From contig PYIU01000003.1 in NCBI GenBank assembly GCA_003415625.1, forward strand, positions 2,232,001-2,296,000: 64,000 nt of DNA. Direction: 5' to 3'. This document shows positions 46,725-59,657 of this stretch, piece after piece (the first letter of the stretch is position 1; the number at the start of each line of letters is the position of its first letter). Under the pieces are notes generated by a model. The model saw nothing but the letters and a program-made list of their open reading frames with translations. It did no database searches and was not told the origin of the DNA. The stretch is from Aquanectria penicillioides. Its lineage: Eukaryota; Ascomycota; Sordariomycetes; Hypocreales; Nectriaceae. Position numbers and translations under genes: made by a program.

Positions 46725-48631
46725 TCATGGCGAAGAATCCCACGGCAGTGGATATGTCCCGACCCAGTCTTCAACCTCACTTCTCAGCTGAACAATCTCT
46801 GGCTCCGTTTCGCCATTACCGAGATGCTCCAGGAATAGCTTCAGACGCCCAGGCATCTTCTCACCTTTCTCTTCTGCCACTCTCCGGGCAGCTTTGTCAA
46901 TACGGGCGGCAATGGCTACTGCTCGATCGACGACGTCGGCAACGCGGACAAAATCATTTTCGTTGAAGCCGCGTGTAGTCATTGCGGGAGTCCCCATGCG
47001 AAGGCCTCCAGGAATAAGGGCGGAACGATCTCCAGGCACAGTGTTCTTATTTGCTGCCACACCAACAAGTTCAAGCACACGTTCAACTCGACCACCGTCA
47101 ACGCCTTGGGGTCTGAGGTCCACCAAGACCAAATGGTTATCAGTGCCCCCGCTGACGAGCTGGTATCCTAAGCCCCCTTTGCCTTTGGGTTCACATAACC
47201 TCTTCGCAAAGGCCTTGGCATTGGCTAACACTTGGGATTGATAGGCGTGGAAATCTGGGGACTGGGCTTGCTTTAGGGCTACGGCAAGAGCTGTAATGGT
47301 ATGGTTGTGGGGCCCCCCTTGATGCCCGGGAAATACGGAGCTGTTGATAGGACCTTCAAGGTTGTACATTTCATCTTCCTTAGTCTTAGGGTTCTGTCTC
47401 CGAACACCCTTCCGGTAGAAGATGATAGCCCCTCGAGGGCCCCGCAAACTCTTGTGGCTGGTTGTTGTGACAATGTCGGCGAAGGCGAAGGGACCTGGAA
47501 GGACCTTGGCGGCTACCATGCCGGAAATGTGTGCAATATCGGCGAGCAGGTATGCGTTGACCTTGTCGCATATTTCTCGCATGCGCTGATAATCGATAAG
47601 ACGACTGTACGCACTAGCACCGGCAACAATCATCTTTGGTCGGTACACTCTAGCAAGCTCCTCCAGTCTAGAATAGTCGATATAACCAGTTGATTCATCT
47701 AGGCGATAAGGTACTGTCTCGAAATACTTTGAGACTGCGGATATCTTCTTGGATGGAGTCTGGTATCCGTGCGATAGGTGGCCGCCGTGGGGTAGGTCGA
47801 GGCCCATTAGCCGATCGTGAGTGTTCAACAGGGCTGAGTAGACGTAGAGGTTCGCAGGGGCACCGGAAAGGGCTGATATGGAAGGTTAGTTCGCCATGTG
47901 AATCTTCTATTGTCAAAGAAAGCGCTGGTGGAGAACAAGCCATGGCTTCCCTTGGAGAGGGTGGCTATACTGACCTTGAACGTTGACACCCCAGGCTTTG
48001 GGGTCAAGACTGAAGGCTTCAAGGGAGCGTTGTTGACATAGTCGCTCAGCCTGATCAATGAATTCGTTTCCGCCATAATACCGGGCACCAGGATACCCTT
48101 CGGAGTACTTGTCTGGAAGATCTTAGTATGGGCTTTGCTTGATTATTTTCGAGATGCTTGAGGCTTGAAAAGTATGAAGGAGGCGCGCTTACTCTGCATT
48201 ACGCTGCCGAGGGCGTCTAGTACCGCTTGGGAAGTGAAGTTCTCGGAGGGAATCAGGTTGATGAAGTGTTTTTGGCGGTTCTTCTCCTATACGATGAGTT
48301 AGAATTTAACCCAGTCGCTAAGGGAATTCTCCAGTTTGGCATCAAGGCGGACCTTTTCAATGATATCGTAGACAGCGGGGTCAGCCTTGCCGAGGTGGTC
48401 TGAGAGAAGCTACAAGTAGTTGGTGTTAGGAGCGTATGGCGCAGATTGAACCCCTCCCCCCCCCCCCAAAAAAAAAAAAAAAAAGGGCGCAATTGAATAC
48501 AAACAGACCTGCTGCTGGCTATCGAGGCTCAATGAAGAGGCAGCCCGGGTGGGTGTGGCGGCGATGACAACAAGAGGCTTCGCAATGCCGCGCAGGACAC
48601 GCGAGATGCCTCGCATGCCTGTGAGAGACAT
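46725..48631 (-). CDS. SHM1: Serine hydroxymethyltransferase, mitochondrial
   Basis: Exons 48631-48509, 48409-48353, 48286-48193, 48112-47975 and 47872-46725 sum to 520 codons (519 aa). It interconverts serine plus tetrahydrofolate and glycine plus 5,10-methylene-THF with pyridoxal phosphate. Visible marks: [10 protein letters not shown] near the start of the mature enzyme, [51 protein letters not shown], and [14 protein letters not shown] with the PLP Lys. The first 40 residues ([19 protein letters not shown]...) are basic and hydroxylated, a mitochondrial presequence, so this is the organellar isozyme. Intron 1 (99 bp) holds long C and A homopolymers on the plus strand (T17 then G12 in the transcript). 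Confidence 0.95.
48455..48484. repeat. C12-A17 homopolymer pair inside SHMT intron 1
   Basis: On the plus strand a run of 12 C (48456-48467) is followed at once by 17 A (48468-48484). Both lie inside the first intron of the SHMT gene and read T17-G12 in its transcript. Confidence 0.85.
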
Positions 48632-49970
48632 GGCGTGGTGTGGAGGTGGAAGAGACCTAGGGGAATGGGATTGAGGATGAGCCGGCAAATGTACCTGAGT
48701 TGAAACGAGTATATTGAAAGGGTACCATACAGCGCATATGCTGTAGGAACGAAGCAATGGTACTGTGGTGATTGTGCGCACGGTTGAACTGGCTCGGTCA
48801 GGACGTCATTGATACAGGCGAGGACGAGCGGGCTAGTGGAGGTTGAAGAGGAGATGGTTGGTGATCAAAGTGGAGGCCTGGGTCCCAATTGTGATTAGTG
48901 CACCCGACAACCATATGGAGGGGGTTGGCTGGGGCAGAGCTGGTTACTACCTGAGGTGGCTCCAAGTGAGTGAGTAACATGGAGAGACCTCCCACTGAGA
49001 GCTCGCTAAAATCCGAGCCTTCCTTTATTAGATGGTAGGGCTCAAGGGCTTCGGCATTTGCGCCACAGCCCTGTTCCTTATGCTGTGGCGGTGAGCCCCC
49101 CGACTGTGCTTTAAAACCCACTGCAGTGGCCCCGCGCGCGATATTGGTTTCCTATTCTCCTTATCAACTAAACTTGGGCGTTACGAGACCGCTGAGTTCA
49201 GCATATTGGGTCCTCCGCTTCGGCGGGAGCATGCTGAGATGCCCTGGCACAACCTCACCACTATTGAGGGGCAATTTTGAGGGAACCTGATCCAAGCCTC
49301 TGGTTGACTTTTTTTCCCCTTCTTTTTCTCTTTTGAACTCCTTGTTCTTCTTTGACATGAAACACCCTTCTTCCCCTTTCTTCCGTTTTGTAGCATTCTC
49401 TTCCCTTCGGCGCGAATCAGGCATTCTATTTCCACGCGTATTCTTCTATAACATTTGCATGCGAGCCCTGAATTTGATGAATTATCTGTCACCGATAGTT
49501 GTAGTTTATTGCCCGTTGCGCGAATAATTGTGAGGAATGCGAACCACGTGAATAGGGAATCTTTTGTACGGGATGAATGAGCTCTTCTGATCGCTTTGCC
49601 ATGCATAACGTTGATGAACCTAGAGTTGGGAGGTGCCCGACGCTGTCATTATCCCAAGAGCACCATGAGATAGTGGTAAGTCACATGTGTAGGCGATAGA
49701 TGAAGATGAAGCCGGGGGATAAAGAGATAGGGTTTGATCGACTCTTTTCCTGATTTTCTCAAATAAAAAAGCACAAGCACACACACATTCATTTCATTTG
49801 GAGAACGAACCCAGGCGTCCGAGCATCATCGATTCCATTTTTCAATGCTACATGCCAGAACCCCCGCCGGTACGACTGTAGAAACCAGAAGGGCGTAAAA
49901 AAAGACCCAACCCGTAGACTCCGAATGCAGCCTCCTCTCAAGACCGAAATGTCATCGTTGTCCACATGGT
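48632..49970. other. Intergenic region between eL19 3' end and SHMT promoter
   Basis: About 1.34 kb between two minus-strand genes. It contains the SHMT promoter and 5' UTR, a stable predicted hairpin at 49198-49237, a T/C-rich stretch near 49310-49390, and the eL19 3' UTR on the right. Open frames at 49164-49606 are low complexity (Lys/Glu rich) and not supported. Confidence 0.45.
49198..49237. other. Nested inverted repeat with C(UUCG)G tetraloop
   Basis: TCAGCAT (49198-49204) pairs with ATGCTGA (49231-49237). Inside, CTCCGC (49213-49218) pairs with GCGGGAG (49223-49229, one bulged G) around TTCG (49219-49222), closed by C-G. It lies about 570 bp upstream of the SHMT start codon. Role unknown; it could be a 5' UTR structure, a terminator-like fold or a small RNA. 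Confidence 0.55.
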
Positions 49971-50765
49971 TTACTCTTCGGCAAGGAGAGCATTTCGCTT
50001 CGCCACCGCCCTCTCCAGCTTGCGCTCGCGGGCAGCCTTGTTCTTCGCACGCTTGGCGTCCATCTCCTCCTGGAGAGCACGCTCACGCTGCTTCTCGGCC
50101 TTGGCACGGTGGATCTGTTAATCTCCATGTTAGTTGCTGCATACGAGCCTCAAGAACATCATTGTAAGGGTGTTATAACATACGTGCTCAACAAGGGCAC
50201 GCTTGTGCTTGAAGGTGTTACCCTTGCTGCTGTGGTAAAGCTCGTGGTACAGGTGCTTGTCGATCTTGCCGCTGGCACGGTACTTGACAAGGAGACGGCG
50301 GAGGACTCGCAGGCGGCGCATCCAGAGGACCTGGCTGGGCATACGAGCATCGGCAGTACCTTTGCGCTTACCATGACCACGGTGTCGGCCTTCTCTTCGG
50401 GCGAGGTTGAGCTCGCGAGCACGGGATCGCGAGTGCTGGGTCACGGGCTTTCGGATGATGAGGCCATCGGCGATGAGCTTTCGGATCGTCTGGCGGGAGT
50501 TGGCGTTGGAGATCTCGCTCTGCTCGTTGGGGTCGAGCCAGATCTTGCGCTTGCCACAGCCGACGACCGACGAGGCGAGACGCTTCTGAGTTCGCAGATT
50601 GACCCTGTACATTAGGGAAAAAATATCTTCGTTAGCCATCCATCTTATAACGAGCGACGACAGATTCCCTGGCTCTGAACCACCGGCAGAATGATCAATT
50701 CCGGTGAGCTCGGCGCAATAAGGTATCGCATCGATTTATCGCGGTTCGTATCGAGTGACTTACAT
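49971..50765 (-). CDS. RPL19: 60S ribosomal protein eL19
   Basis: Exons 50765-50764, 50604-50184 and 50114-49971 sum to 189 codons (188 aa). The sequence is typical eL19: [48 protein letters not shown] and the long basic C-terminal helix. The start codon itself is split: AT is in the first exon and G opens exon 2 after a 159-bp intron (GTAAGT donor, CAG acceptor), giving M-V-N-L-R-T-Q. Without this splice no proper start exists. The protein belongs to the large ribosomal subunit and forms an inter-subunit bridge through its C-terminal helix. I saw no snoRNA motifs in either intron. Confidence 0.95.
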
Positions 50766-51454
50766 CTTGATTGTCGTTTGTGGTGATGGCCGGTCCTCGA
50801 TGGGTGTAGGATGAAGTCTGAGAGGGGTTTGCGAGGCTCAGAATTTCTCGGACAGGCACATTCGTCTCGGGGTTTGTGGGTTCACGTGCACTAGGACCCA
50901 TCGACTGCCCTAAGCGAGGGTGAGGGGGCCACCAAGTTCCATCACGTGATATACGATAACCTAGGTATCCACAAAGCACCATTTGGCTTCAATCAATCGT
51001 GTTAAACCCCACAATGGCTGTGGAATTGTCAAAAATGGGTTGCACGTCCCCCCCCCTAAACGACCTTCCCATTTAGGGCCTGGTCTAGTCTACGAATATA
51101 GCTTTGATCGGTGACATCAAACGCTGCCCAAACTCTGGTACCTTATACTGAACAATGTTCACATTCAATCAATTCTCACATTTCCGTTCATTATCTCCAT
51201 CATATTCTTTTGTCCCCTCAATTAAGATTTGTTTTTTCTATCGTCTGGCTCAGAGGTTGCTCATGGATCTGTCCCATTTGCTACACTTGTCAATCGCCGC
51301 TTGGGGTACCTTATAAACAATTTACAAGTTCCCGAACCCTGAACATGGGTTGCATGTGCAATTATTTTCTCATACTATGTTTGAACTGTGAATATCTTGA
51401 AGTAGAAACGTATCAGGTACATGTAGATGCCAGTCCTATGATCATGGACCAATT
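50766..51454. promoter_or_regulatory. eL19 promoter region and GCN1 3' end
   Basis: About 690 bp between two minus-strand genes; the left part (before 51454) should hold the eL19 promoter and the right part the GCN1 3' UTR. A C9 run lies near 51048-51056. No gene recognised. Confidence 0.4.
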
Positions 51455-54400
51455 TCAGGCAAACACATCGCTTCCAACATCAACTTTCCCCACACTCCAA
51501 ATTTCTCTCTCATCTTCCACCTCGTCATTTGAAAGTCCGAGTCCCCCTTGACCTCCTTCGGCTTCACGTCTCTCACGAGCCTGATTGCCCAGTCTCAATG
51601 CTACTCGCTTGAAATAGTCACCCATACTTCTCTTGGTGTTGGCTGGAAGGTCCGCCCCCGGACCAGCCATAAACTTGTCGAACACGCGACTCTCCTCATC
51701 TGCCACGTTGAACAATTCCACAAATGCTGCCTCGGCTGCAAGTTTGACCGGAATGACTGGGTCTCTGACACTTGCGAAGATGGGTGGGGCTAGTAGTGAC
51801 ACATGGGGCCGAATCATGTCCATGCCGTTTCGGCTGAGTGTGCGTACAATTACCAATGCTAGTCGACGTGAGTCCGTGGGGTTACCTGGATGAATGACTA
51901 CCGCCAATGCCTCAAAGATTCCCTTCGCAGTCTCAAAGGTCTTGGGTGGAGATGAGAGTAGATATTTGCCAGTGGCCAAAATGCAATTATCAGCCACAAA
52001 CACCTGCACAAACATCAAAATTAGCTCGTTTATCCCAATTAGAAGAGGTATTTGCACAGGACTTCCACCCCATTAGCCCACTTACATTCTTGCTTATAAT
52101 GCCTTGGCAGAGGAGTTCGGGCAAGTCCTCAGCCAAATGGCTTCGCATCAATGTGTCACGAGATTCAACCAGGACCGCATTTAGAGCTAGCACAGACGAG
52201 CTGCTGAACTGGGACGTTACGGCCCGGTTCTTGAGCAAACTGGTGGCAACATCCTCGGGGACGTTGCTGATCAAAGCACCAAAGAGCTTCGCGTTAGTGA
52301 TTGTCATTGCCTCATCTCTCTCATCGCTGTCCATGTCGATCAATGAGAGAACTGCCGCTCGCGACGCTTCGCCCATGTTGGCACCAGCCTTGCTAATGAC
52401 CTCATACAGTGCCTTGAGCATAGCTGTCCTAACGCCAGGATCTGCGGTCTTGGATCCGGTGACTAGTTCGGCGATTAGAGGGTCAATACGAGGAGTATAC
52501 TTGATCAATGTGCCCAGTGCTTTTGCCGCTCTTGATCTTAGTACCTCACTCGAAGTGTCAGCCAAAGACTTTGCAAATGTGCGTTGGAGTTGAGGCAAAA
52601 ATGGTTTGAGGGCTGTTGGCATTTTCTCAAGTATGTTGTTAAGAGTGAGCAAGATTGCTGCCTTAACCTCGGTAGCACGCTCTGAAACAACGCGGATAAG
52701 AGGACCAGTGATTTGAGTTACGAATGGCTTGAGGGAGGCCTCGCTAGTACGATCAATGATATCGGAGATACCAAGGGCAGCTTGTACTCGCTGGTCTGCA
52801 GTACCATTCATCAAGCCTTGCAAGAAAATAGGCAAAATAGCGTTGATACCCTTGGGAAGTTCGAAACCACGCAAGTTGGCACCAGGGACACCGACACGCT
52901 GTAGGGTTTGTCGAGTTGATATAACGAGGGACTCCATAACTTCCTTGCGAAGCTTCTTTGTAAATTCGTTGAGGGCTGCCCAGGCTGCCTTGACAACACC
53001 TGGATCGGAATCATCGAAAGAATTGAGAAGGGACCTAATAATGTCCTGGTTATATCTCGAGTAATCCACGCTGGCCGCAGAGAAAAAGTTGCACAGGTGA
53101 TGAGCGGTGGCTGCTCTGCGACGGTGATCCTCATGTTTCAAGAGTTGCAGCAGAACGCTCATAACTGTATTTAAACCATCATACTCGTCGATAGATTGAA
53201 TAACAGTGTCGAAGGAAGTCTCCAACTCTTCGCGGAGGTCGTCTTCGTCACAGTTTATCTCGTTATCCATAAGTGAATTGATGATATTGGGAAGGCGTCT
53301 GTTCATAGCAGGACCGGCAACCTTCGATAAGGAAGCCAGGGCCTTGGCATCAAAGGCAGAGATTGGAGGAGTGGTGAGAGTGGGAATAAGGTTCGGTAGA
53401 ATGATATTCGAGCGTGTTGTCTCAGTAAGAAGGGTAAGAAGGGCTGACAAAGCGTTGTCTGCTTCATCCTCAGAGCGGAGGAGATTGAGAAGGAAAGGCA
53501 GTACTTGGTCAACCGCCCGTTTGCCGAGAATTTGCTGCAAGGAGTCAAATGCCTCAGCCGCAGCTTCTCTTACATCTGAGTCTGAGTCTGTAAGTGCGGT
53601 CCGTACAACTGAAATAAGTGTCTTCTCATGATCTTCCAGTGCTTCAGGAGAAGCAGAAGCAATGAGTTCTCGGAGAGCGAGACATATACCCTGCTTAGCA
53701 TCCGTGTCGGTTGAGGTTTGCAAACCTTCTTCAAGTGTAGGAAGAAGGCTTGCAAGAACGCCATCACCGGCTTTGCGAATGAGTTCTCCTAGGGCATTGC
53801 TAGCTATAACCTTGTGCTCCATATTAGAGCTTCCCAAGCGTCGGATGAGAAGCTGTGTGAGGGTTGGCACAAGCTCCTTGAGCGTCCTAGGACTGTGAAC
53901 CAGAACCTTCCAGACCGAGATCGCAGCAGACCGCACCGCACCTGCTGTATCACAGCGACACACATACAAAGCAGAGAGAATCTTGTTGCGTTTTTCCTCC
54001 CAAGAACTTCCTTGAGAGAGGCGCTAGCTTCCTTGGCGTTATCGTCTTCATCACCAGGTTCGGCGTTGGCTTTAAGTCCAGTGAGATTGAAGAGCAGGTC
54101 ACCTACAAGCTCGACAGAGCTGAGTCGAATTCTGTAACTATCATCTGCAAGACCGCGTTCGAGCTCTGGGAGGAGGAGATCAACAGCTCTCACAGCAAAG
54201 TTCTTGACTAGGAGACGGCCCGCCCGAAGAGCTGTTTCTCGAATGGACTCGATATCATCAGCGAGACCAGCTAGAATGGGTGGAACGATTCTGCCGAGAT
54301 AATTGGCAAAACTGTTTCCGAAACAAACTGGCAGGAAAATGAATAGTGACATGAAGCCTTCCCGAACAGCAGGCTTGGACGATTCTACATTCTGGAGAAT

Positions 54401-57400
54401 GGTGGGCAGGGTCTCCTCCAATCTTGTCGTACCCAATCCGGCAAGCACCTCACTGAGCGCCTGAGCAGAGCCAAGTCGATCACCCGCTCCAGTGTCTGAT
54501 TTGAGAGTTTGCATCAGGTCAGGGATCAAGTCAGGTAGAGTATCCTCACCCAACTTCTCAACCAACGAACCTAAAGCCCTCGAGGCCGTCGCTCGGGTAG
54601 TTGGCACAGGATCCACCGCAGCTACCTTCAGGCCAGCGACGAGTATAGGGAGATGCATGACAACATCCTTCTTTTCGGTCAAATGGGCAAGGCTGCCAAT
54701 GACTTGAGCGGCTTTGCGTTTAGTATTGGAGCGATCGCCCAAGCCACGTTGGAGGATACGGGTGACCAGAGCCAGTGATGGCGCATCCAAATAATGAACG
54801 AATTGAACTTTGATGAGGGCATCCAAGGCTTCATCCGTATACTTGGTAGGGTCGCTGAGTGCCTTGAGGATGATATCGACCAGGTTCTTGATTTCGGGAT
54901 TACTGATAACTTCGCCGAATCTCTTCAAACTTCGGTTAGCGCCAGCTCTGACCTCCTTGTGACTATCATTCAACACAGCTGTCAGGGGTGGGATGATGTC
55001 AGGGAGGCTATTTGCGAGTTGTTGGGGATCTAAATAAGCCATGGCACCGAGAAGGTCGCAAGCCCCCTTCTTACTACGCCATTGCTGATCCTCAAGCCCT
55101 TCTAGGAGTGTTGGCATGATCTGCTTGACGCCGTATGAGCTCAACTTTGCAAAACATGCTTTGGCAGCAGCAAGACACGCTTCTCGAACATCCGCGTTGG
55201 TGTCGCCGAAGCCTGTTAGTAGTTGCGGTACAATTTGAATTACATAGGGCTCAAATAGGCGCCCAAGCATGGTTGAAAGAAGCTCATAGGTGATCAATGC
55301 AGCCTCACGTTGGTGTGATTCTTTTTTGTTCTCCATCGCGCCTTTGAGAGTAGACATGACACGATATTCTCGTAGTGCTGATACACCTCGACCCATCACA
55401 AGACCAGCCAATCCATATGCTGCTCCCCGTTGGATAGCATATTTTTTGGACGAGAGTAACTCTTCCATGATCTGGCCGAAATACTTGGATGATTTGTCTC
55501 TGCAGGCTCGAATAAGTGGCGGGAGACATTCGGCAATGGCAAACTGCACAGTTTCTGAAGGAGTGCTCAGCGTTACCAATAAGCGATCAATAACAATTGG
55601 GATTTTGGGGTCACCAGGATTGAGGTGACGAGCCAAAGCCCCATACATAATGATAACAGCTTCATTGACACGATCGGATTCGTCGGTATTTTTGTCTGGT
55701 TGTTCCAAAGCCTTCTCGAATTTTTTCATGAGGCGATCAAGTATTGTTTTGCCACGCAGTTCGATAGTTCGATTCGCAGCATCAAGCATTTCGCTTCGAA
55801 CTGCGCTGTTTTTATCCCCTAACGGACCAGAGTCAATCAAGAAGTCAAAGAATGAGTCCAATTGGTTCGTCTTGATGACAGGGGCAAGTTCCTTGAACGC
55901 CGTAGCAATCCCCTGCCTGGCCTCCCAAGGATCAGAAAGGTCCATTTTCTTCGGCATGCCAAATTCGTCAAGAAGTTGAACCCGAGGCCTGGCAAGTTCC
56001 TGGTAAGTGGAATTCAACTCGGAAAGGACCCGATCTAGAGTGCTATCATGTGACCTAGCTGCATCAGATAGCGATCGGGCTGCAGCACGTCGGAGTTGAG
56101 CGTCTTTACTTTGAAGGAAAGGAAGCATCCTCAAGGGCACCTCAGTCCCAACTTTGAATCCGCTCTCCTCCCATATCTCTCGACCGAGCTCTTGGTTTTC
56201 CTCTTCATTGTCATGATAGGCTAGCCATATTTCATCTGAGTAGCCCAGCTCGGTCATGTCAACTTCAGCACTAATTGATTGCAAGACCGATGATCTGACT
56301 CGGGTCTGGGGTACTAGAGCACCCTTGGCCAAAACTATCATCTCATCCTGGTTCATGTTTGGTGCAATGCAACGACACATGTCGGCAAAGCAATCCTTGA
56401 TAAGCTTATAGTGCTGAGTATAGGTCTGCATGGCAATGATGAGAACTGAGAGAAGCTCAGCTCGTGGAACGGCTTCATCTACACAGATATCAGTGTGGAA
56501 GGAGAGAAACTCTGTGGCCAACACGAGCTGAGCATCTCCATCATCACCTGATTTACCAAATCCTCCTCTGCGGAGAACATCGAGTACCAGGGGAAGGGTG
56601 TAAATTAGCGAGACGGCATCAAATGGGCGCTGTTCACTAGCGAATCTCAGGCGATATAAAACTCTTGTGACGAGATCTTCCAGAGGCTCCTCATTATACT
56701 TCGCTGGTAACAAAATGTTCCGGAGCCGTAATGTAGCAGCTCCGATGAAAGGCTTCATAGAGCCTAATCGAGATGTTGTTTTCTCAGAGCAAGTGATATA
56801 AGCCATTGGGGCCGCGTTCCCTGTAATCAGGTTGGCGCCTGAGTCAATGACCTTGAGCAAAAGAGAAACAGCTGTGCCTAGCCATTGGGTGGCATCCGTT
56901 GGCGGGCCAGTTGCCAGACTTTTGATGATACCAATGCCTCGAAGAAGTTTTGCCTCGAGTTCACGAATCGATTGTCTAATGTGGTTCTCCTTTTTCAGCT
57001 GCGAGTTCACTTTGGCAGTCTCATCGGCAGTGAGCTTCCGCTGCTGCCCCTTCTTTTTCTCCAGTTGACCCCTGAGGTCTTCTTCCCATTTCAAGATATC
57101 ATAATCCTTGTTGTTTTTGTCAACAGGATGTTGCGACTTCTTTGCGAGCACATCCACAAAGCAAGTACCATCGGGCGTCCTGAAAATGGCTGCTTCGACT
57201 GGACCAACATCGTGAAGCTGGTCGGCGTCAAGATCACGGCTAATCAATTTCATTAGCTCGGGGATGGTAGTGTCGGGAGCTACGAAGGCGAGATCGGTGG
57301 CGGCGTTGAATGCCGCGATTTTCACTGCTTCGGACTGCGAAAGAATTGTTAGCTTTGCTATTTCTTACAGAGACTGACCAAGACTCGTACCTTTTGATCG

Positions 57401-59657
57401 ATTGAGGTTCTGTCTTCAATTTCCCTCAGAAGGCTATCCTGGTACTTGCGCACCAGATTACCAGGATCGACTTCCATGCGAAGGCAGAGTTCAATCCAAT
57501 TTGCTCGAGGAATCAACTCAGGTCGGGCGAGGATCAGGAGAGAACAAGCCTGGATCTCACGTTCTTCGCTGTTTGTTACATCCTTGGGAGGGAGGCAAAT
57601 CGCCTTCACCACTTGAATGAGATTGTCAACCTCGGCATTATGATCCTTATCTCGAAACTGATACTGTTCAAAACGAGCCCAAAGTCCGTTGATGATAAAA
57701 CTCGATGTCGCTCCAGGGTTCTGATCGTAAAGCTTAGACAAGTCTTTGGATACCTCTTGTTGGATCTTGGGGGGAACACTAGGGGCAGTGATCAGATAGA
57801 TGATTGCTTCAGACCAGGCTAGAATGACCGAAGTCTCCGAGTCTTTATTCAGATTCCAAAAGACGGCAGTCAGGGCCTGGGCAAACCATCTTAGGTCTTC
57901 TTCGCCAACGACTTTGGAATAAATGCGATGATTCAAGAGAAATGCGTGCTTTGGATCCAAGGTGAGACAGTGTTTGGGCACAGCTGTTTTCGTTAAGGCG
58001 CTGGAAATAGAAGTGTCTGGGAAAAAGCCTTGCAAACGAGGGCACTCTGCGGCCAGAATGTATGCACCGACAATGAGGCCATTTTGAGCTGCGGTGGCGG
58101 CATTTGATACCACATCCGTGAAAGCGGTGATGAGTTTTGGTGTTACAGCTTCAGCAAAGGCTGTAGCTCCAGGAGATGTCGATTTAGTGTTCAACAAGAT
58201 CTGCAGAACTGAGCCTGTCCGCAGTAACCAAGATTTCCGAGACGCTGGCTTCTTATCCGCGAGCCCTTTGGAGATGGCATCCAAGATTGTCTTGGCTACC
58301 TCACAATCGTTTTTCAAGAGAAATGCAACGGCGCGCGCTAGAGCAGCAGTTTCTGCCACCAGAGCGCCTTCATTGCCTTCCTTGCTCGCCACCACGGCGA
58401 GAGCATTGGCAACTTTCTCGGCGCTTAGTAGAGATAATGGCGCAACCTCGAGCATCTGAGCATGTAAAACTCGATGATCAGCTGACGCAAGCTTACCACC
58501 TTGAAGAGGGGTCGTTATTTCGTCAATGATGTGCGCTAGGAAATCTGCATCATGACATCGAGTTACTATGCAACTGAATGCGATGAGAGCCCCAGTGCGA
58601 ATAACAGGGTTTGTCGATTTGATATTCGACAATATGGGCTTGAGGAGCCTCTGATCAAGCAATTGAGAAAGATCGAAGGTTATGGGCAATGCTTGAACGA
58701 GTGGCGTCAGTACGCCGCCCAAGATAACCTCTGGGGCACGTAACAGGCCTTTCTCGATTGCAGGGATGATCTCCTTGGAAACTTCATCCAAGGTAACAAA
58801 GGAGGCAAAGAAATCTCCAAGACCAGGAACACAATGTTCTGGGACTGTACTTCGAGATCCCACAAGCTCCCTGACGAAGAAGTCGTACACCTGTGATTTG
58901 GCGGATTCAAATATCGGCCTTAAATAATCTTTTCGGGATGATACACCTGCTATGACACCTAGAAGAACCGCGTTCTTAGCCATAGACCGAGTGTTTTTAG
59001 CTGTCAGAATATTAATGGCTTCGGATAAGCGTTTTTCAGAACATTCAGCATGTGAGAGCAGCTTCCTTAGGCCTCTCCTGGTGACGACGAGGGCAGAATG
59101 CGCGATTGACTTTCTCGAGGTAGGCCGGAGACATCTTTCCAGGGCGTCCGCATCGGCAAGTAGAATATCTTGAGCAAACCCATCCCAGAGAGACCTTTCT
59201 GCTAGATGATGCATAAAAACTCCGCACCACTCGACCAAGACAAATGCGCTGGAGGTAGCAATGCCATGTTTCAGCGTTTCCTTCCGGAGGGCGGCTATGA
59301 GAGGCGAAAGAATTTTGGATTCATCACCACTAGCTATGACTGAGGCTAGGCACTGTTGAACCGCAAGCCGAGATTCTCGATCGTTATAGAGGGCGTGGGT
59401 GGAGAAGAGAAGCTGGACGACGCGAAGGAGGTGGGTGTTGTCGAGGGCTAAGCAAAGGCGTTAGTGACATGTGGAAACAGGATACTGGGAGGCACGCCCG
59501 AGGTTAACCCACATTTCTGGATGATTCTCTCGTCGATTGCGTGTAGCTGAGCTATTCGTAGAGTGGTCGATGAGGAACTCAAAGCCCGCTTGGTGGTAGC
59601 CAAGTCGAGGTTGGTGGAGGCGCCATTGGCGTTGGCATTGGCCTCGACTTCAGACAT
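51455..59657 (-). CDS. GCN1: Gcn1, activator of the Gcn2 kinase (one frame break)
   Basis: Exons 59657-59513, 59447-57391, 57334-52086 and 52003-51455. With one base added at the G run 53999-54001 (minus-strand GGG) they sum to 2,667 codons, matching the family (about 2,670 aa). Gcn1 is a giant HEAT-repeat scaffold that binds stalled or collided ribosomes with Gcn20 and activates Gcn2, which phosphorylates eIF2alpha. The whole protein is helical repeats. The central eEF3-like part is clear: GFGDTNADVREACLAAAKACFAKL, EGLEDQQWRSKKGACDLLGAM and VLNDSHKEVRAGANRSLKRFG. The C-terminus (SLLAPPIFASVRD) is also typical. The frame break falls between EVLG and KRNKILSALYVCRCDTAGAVR; both sides are intact and contiguous in homologs, so an intron is unlikely. 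Confidence 0.93.

Noticed and set aside
49164..49606. Two overlapping minus-strand ORFs rich in Lys and Glu
   Set aside because: Composition follows the T/C-rich tract of the intergenic region; no start context or domain.
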